Assembly: GCA_019418195.1 (NCBI GenBank)
Contig: DYCJ01000045.1
Coordinates: 1-9,750, forward strand
DNA: 9,750 bases
From: Clostridiales bacterium
GTDB lineage: Bacteria; Bacillota; Clostridia; Lachnospirales; Lachnospiraceae
Direction: 5' to 3'
In this document: positions 7,279 through 9,750 of the stretch, piece by piece
Layout of the letters: every line of letters begins with the position of its first letter
How positions within the stretch are numbered: the first letter of the stretch is position 1
Translations under genes and position numbers: made by a program
The notes under the pieces: generated by a model
Told to the model about the DNA's origin: nothing
What the model saw: only the letters and a program-made list of their open reading frames with translations
The model's database searches: none

Positions 7279-8426
7279 TGCTGTCTCCTCTCTATCTTCT
7301 CTGACAATCGGGCTGCATTCTCTGTCTGCCCCAGTATCCCCTCTTCACTGGAAAATACAACCGCTCCGATCTCCAGCTCTTCTCCGGCTCTCTGTCTCAG
7401 GTAAAAGCCGATCCGTTCTGTCACGGTTTTCATCACATCCTGAAGCAGAGCTTTTTTCTTCAATATCCGAATTGCTTCTGTCGTATTCAGACAGGCCATG
7501 ACAGCTTTCACCGTGTCCGCATCCGCTCCAGCCATAGCCGCGTGGGATGCGAATACTTCCATCCTGCAGTCCGCCTGTCTGGAATGGGTGTTCATGACGC
7601 CTGCCGCAAGCTTGATAAACTTCCCTACATGGCCGATCAGGAGCAATCCTTTCATCCCCAGCAGTCTGGCGTCATCGATCGTCTCTCCCACATAGTTGCT
7701 GCACTTCACTGCAAGATCCGGGTCAATTCCCATACTCTCTGTCAGGAAATCAATACCGTAATTTCCCGGAACGGCATAGCAGTAAATGCGCCCGCTCTCA
7801 CGCAGCATCTTCATTTCCAGATAGATCGTGTCTGTGAGCGCCTTTTCGCTCATAGGTTCCACGATACCCGATGTGCCGAGCACGGACAGCCCGCCGATAA
7901 TGCCTAGTCTTGGATTAAATGTCTTCTTCGCCGTCTCTTCCCCGCCGGGAATTGAGATGAGCACCTTCACCCCTCCGCAGTATCCGTATTTTCTGCACAC
8001 GCCTTCCACTTCTTCAGCGATCATCTTTCTTGGCACTTTGTTGATCGCAGCCTGCCCGATCTTTTGTTCCAGGCCCGGCTTTGTCACCCGCCCGACTCCG
8101 GCGCCTCCGTCCAGTAAGATCTGATCCCCGCCGCACCGCTCCACTTTTGCGAAAATAAGCAGTCCGTCCGTCACATCGGGATCGTCGCCACTGTATTTTC
8201 TCACCGCGCACTCGGTATATTCCGGCATCTGCGTGACGCACTCCACATCCAGATACAGCTCAATGCCTTTCGGCGTCATAAGTCTTACCTGCCTTATCTC
8301 CTCTCCGGCAAAGAGCATCTGCGCCGCCGCCTTTGCTGCCGCCGCGGCGCAGCTCCCCGTTGTCCATCCGTAACGCAGACCGGATCGTGTCCTGCCGATT
8401 TCCCTGCTGACAATATCCTTATCCAT
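7275..8426 (-). CDS. cbiD: Cobalt-precorrin-5B C1-methyltransferase
   Basis: CbiD methylates C1 of cobalt-precorrin-5B to give cobalt-precorrin-6A. It is the SAM enzyme of the anaerobic route that does not belong to the tetrapyrrole methylase fold. The 383-residue product shows LRYGWTTGSCAAAAAKAA (17-34), GGAGVGRVTKPGL (107-119), IPGGEETAKKTFNPRLGI (159-176), GGLSVLGTSGIVEPMSE (178-194) and GHVGKFIKLAAGVMNTHS (265-282), the conserved blocks of the family. The first residues (MDKDIVSREIGRTRSG) vary among homologues; the ATG has AGGGAG about 10 nt upstream. Its substrate is made by CbiG, which is missing here. The gene is separated from the upstream peroxiredoxin gene by 59 bp, and its stop overlaps the cbiL start. 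Confidence 0.97.
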   Translation of the reverse strand: MDKDIVSREIGRTRSGLRYGWTTGSCAAAAAKAAAQMLFAGEEIRQVRLMTPKGIELYLDVECVTQMPEYTECAVRKYSGDDPDVTDGLLIFAKVERCGGDQILLDGGAGVGRVTKPGLEQKIGQAAINKVPRKMIAEEVEGVCRKYGYCGGVKVLISIPGGEETAKKTFNPRLGIIGGLSVLGTSGIVEPMSEKALTDTIYLEMKMLRESGRIYCYAVPGNYGIDFLTESMGIDPDLAVKCSNYVGETIDDARLLGMKGLLLIGHVGKFIKLAAGVMNTHSRQADCRMEVFASHAAMAGADADTVKAVMACLNTTEAIRILKKKALLQDVMKTVTERIGFYLRQRAGEELEIGAVVFSSEEGILGQTENAARLSEKIERRQQ

Positions 8427-8485
8427 GCCGAGATGTCTCCCTCTTTCTCTTACTTGTCAGCGTATTTACAAAAACGCGCTGCATC

Positions 8486-8938
8486 CTATAACTCTCCCAG
8501 CATCTGTGCCGGATTATCTGCCGCTTTTACTTTCCCGAAAGCCTTGACGATCACACCCTCTTCGTCGATCAGATAAGTGGTCCGTACAACTCCCATTGTC
8601 TTCCTGCCGTACATATTCTTCTCTTTCCACACATCATAAGCCTGAATGCATGTAAGCTCCGTGTCTGATAGCAGCGTGAACGAAAGTCCGTACTTTTCCT
8701 CAAATTTCTTATGCGAGGCCACGCTGTCTTTGCTCACTCCCAGTACGACCGCCCCCTTCTCCGCGAACTGCGGATACAGCTCTCCAAATCCGCACGCCTG
8801 CTTCGTACATCCCGGCGTATTGTCCTTCGGATAAAAATAGAGGATCACCTTTTTCCCTCTGTACTCCTCGAGTGTATGCATAGTTCCGTTCTGATCCGGC
8901 AGTTCAAATGCCGGTGCCTTTGTTCCTGCTTCTAACAT
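8486..8938 (-). CDS. bcp: Bcp/PrxQ-type thioredoxin-dependent peroxiredoxin
   Basis: This is a cytoplasmic thiol peroxidase that reduces hydrogen peroxide and organic hydroperoxides. The 150-residue product fits the Bcp family (about 150-156). It has ILYFYPKDNTPGCTKQACGF, with the peroxidatic Cys44 in the motif P-x(2-3)-T-x-x-C form TPGC and the resolving Cys49 five residues later, as in E. coli Bcp (Cys45/Cys50). Arg119 in VVRTTYLID fits the conserved active-site arginine. A further Cys97 is also found at this place in E. coli Bcp. There is no signal peptide. AAGGAG lies 6 nt before the ATG (8945-8950). The gene sits between cbiK (43-bp gap) and cbiD (59-bp gap), in the same direction, an unusual place that suggests co-transcription with the corrin genes. 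A role in protecting oxygen-sensitive intermediates is inference only. Confidence 0.95.
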   Translation of the reverse strand: MLEAGTKAPAFELPDQNGTMHTLEEYRGKKVILYFYPKDNTPGCTKQACGFGELYPQFAEKGAVVLGVSKDSVASHKKFEEKYGLSFTLLSDTELTCIQAYDVWKEKNMYGRKTMGVVRTTYLIDEEGVIVKAFGKVKAADNPAQMLGEL

Positions 8939-8981
8939 ATTCGTCTCCTTTCCTGCGTCTGCGCTCTGTCAGTCCTGTCTT

Positions 8982-9750
8982 TTATTCCATCGTCTCTTCT
9001 ATATGATCCAGAAATATCCTGCGGATCCCCTCAAATTCACCGAGTCCTTTCATGATGACACGCACGTCATAACCTTCATCTTCAAGCTGGCTCTTCCATG
9101 AATCATCTTCTCCTGCCATGTCATTTTTTGCGTGGTCTCCCGCCACAAGCATGAACGGCATAAGAGCAACCTTTTTCTTCTCTGCGATCTCCAGTTTCGC
9201 CATCACGTTTTTAAGCTCCGGAAAACTCTCTACAGTTCCCACTAATACCTGATTGTATCCGAGTGCATGGAAAGTATATTCCAGCGTCGGGTATGCCGAG
9301 TTGGCATGATGGTCCGTGCCGTGCCCCATAAACACAAGCATCTCGTCTTCGTCAAGTTCTGTCTCTGACATGACAGCGTGAATGGATTTCTTATAATCAT
9401 CCACACTGCTCAGGAGAGGTTTCCCCACCCGTATCCGTTTAAACAGTGACATATTCTCCATCAGGTCTTCCATCATCCGGTCGTTCTCTACGCCGTTTAT
9501 GATGTGGGTCGGCTGAACAGTCACATCCTCGATACCGTCAGCAGCCATACGCTTTACCGCTTCCTTCACTGTATCAACTTCCATAACACCCGCGCGCTTC
9601 AGTTTGCGGATGATCATGCGGCTCGTAAACGCACGGTACACACGGCAGTCAACAAATTTTTCTGCGATTTCTTTTTCAATGACGTCGATCGTCTTCTCCA
9701 TTGTATCGAGATGGCTTGTCCCGAAACTCACCACAAGGATTCCTCTCCGC
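8982..9750 (-). CDS. cbiK: Sirohydrochlorin cobaltochelatase, partial (5' end beyond the right edge)
   Basis: CbiK inserts cobalt into sirohydrochlorin (factor II), the entry step of the anaerobic route. The frame is open to the right edge and reads RRGILVVSFGTSHLDTMEK, where homologues have M-K-K-A-I-L-VVSFGTS, so only a few N-terminal residues are missing; the internal GTG at 9734 is not the start. Metal and catalytic histidines are seen in FMGHGTDHHAN and in VAGDHAKNDMAGE, which match His145 and His207 of Salmonella CbiK in position and context. No signal peptide can be judged because the N-terminus is cut, although the visible beginning leaves no room for a long one; some CbiK homologues (CbiKp) are periplasmic. 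The gene ends 43 bp before the peroxiredoxin gene. Confidence 0.95.
   Translation of the reverse strand, partial: RRGILVVSFGTSHLDTMEKTIDVIEKEIAEKFVDCRVYRAFTSRMIIRKLKRAGVMEVDTVKEAVKRMAADGIEDVTVQPTHIINGVENDRMMEDLMENMSLFKRIRVGKPLLSSVDDYKKSIHAVMSETELDEDEMLVFMGHGTDHHANSAYPTLEYTFHALGYNQVLVGTVESFPELKNVMAKLEIAEKKKVALMPFMLVAGDHAKNDMAGEDDSWKSQLEDEGYDVRVIMKGLGEFEGIRRIFLDHIEETME

Noticed and set aside
8456..8482. Possible hairpin (CAGCG ... CGCTG) with a T-run between the peroxiredoxin gene and cbiD
   Set aside because: The stem is only 5 bp, the T-run is in the 14-nt loop rather than after the stem, so it is not a credible intrinsic terminator.
9734..9734. GTG at 9732-9734 as the start of cbiK
   Set aside because: The upstream codons (R-R-G-I-L) continue the conserved CbiK N-terminus to the window edge, so the true start lies beyond it.

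Overview
The window is one continuous block of anaerobic (cobalt-early) cobalamin biosynthesis genes. All eleven identified genes are on the minus strand, so the block is transcribed from right to left. The organism is most likely an anaerobic Bacillota, probably of the Clostridia/Lachnospiraceae type. This is inferred from the CbiK-type cobaltochelatase, the fused CbiE-CbiT, the strong GGAGG-like ribosome binding sites and the moderate GC content. No rRNA or other taxonomic marker is present, so the genus is not determined.

In transcription order the genes are: cbiK (sirohydrochlorin cobaltochelatase, its 5' end cut by the right edge), a Bcp-type peroxiredoxin, cbiD, cbiL, cbiF, cbiH, a fused cbiET, cbiA, cobT, cobS, and the 5' part of a GNAT-family acetyltransferase cut by the left edge. 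The last gene can be read from about position 235 down to the left edge. Three junctions (cbiD/cbiL, cbiL/cbiF, cbiET/cbiA) are 4-bp ATGA overlaps, cbiH/cbiET overlap by 8 bp, and every other gap is 17 to 63 bp. No convincing terminator or strong promoter is visible, so this looks like the interior of a long operon. No cobalamin riboswitch is seen; if there is one it should lie to the right of the window.

Together the genes cover cobalt insertion (CbiK), methylation at C20 (CbiL), C17 methylation with ring contraction (CbiH), C11 methylation (CbiF), C1 methylation (CbiD), C5/C15 methylation with decarboxylation (CbiET), a,c-diamidation (CbiA) and assembly of the lower nucleotide loop (CobT, CobS). 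Steps needed for a complete pathway but not encoded here are CbiG, CbiJ (or another precorrin-6A reductase), CbiC, CbiP, CbiB/CobD, CobU (or CobY) and a corrinoid adenosyltransferase. In particular cbiG, often found between cbiF and cbiH, is absent: only 34 bp separate those genes.

The points most worth a second look are the peroxiredoxin inside the operon, the GNAT gene directly behind cobS, a pentapeptide tandem repeat in the interdomain linker of CbiA, and the missing cbiG. I found no mobile element, CRISPR array, RNA gene or evidently new system.
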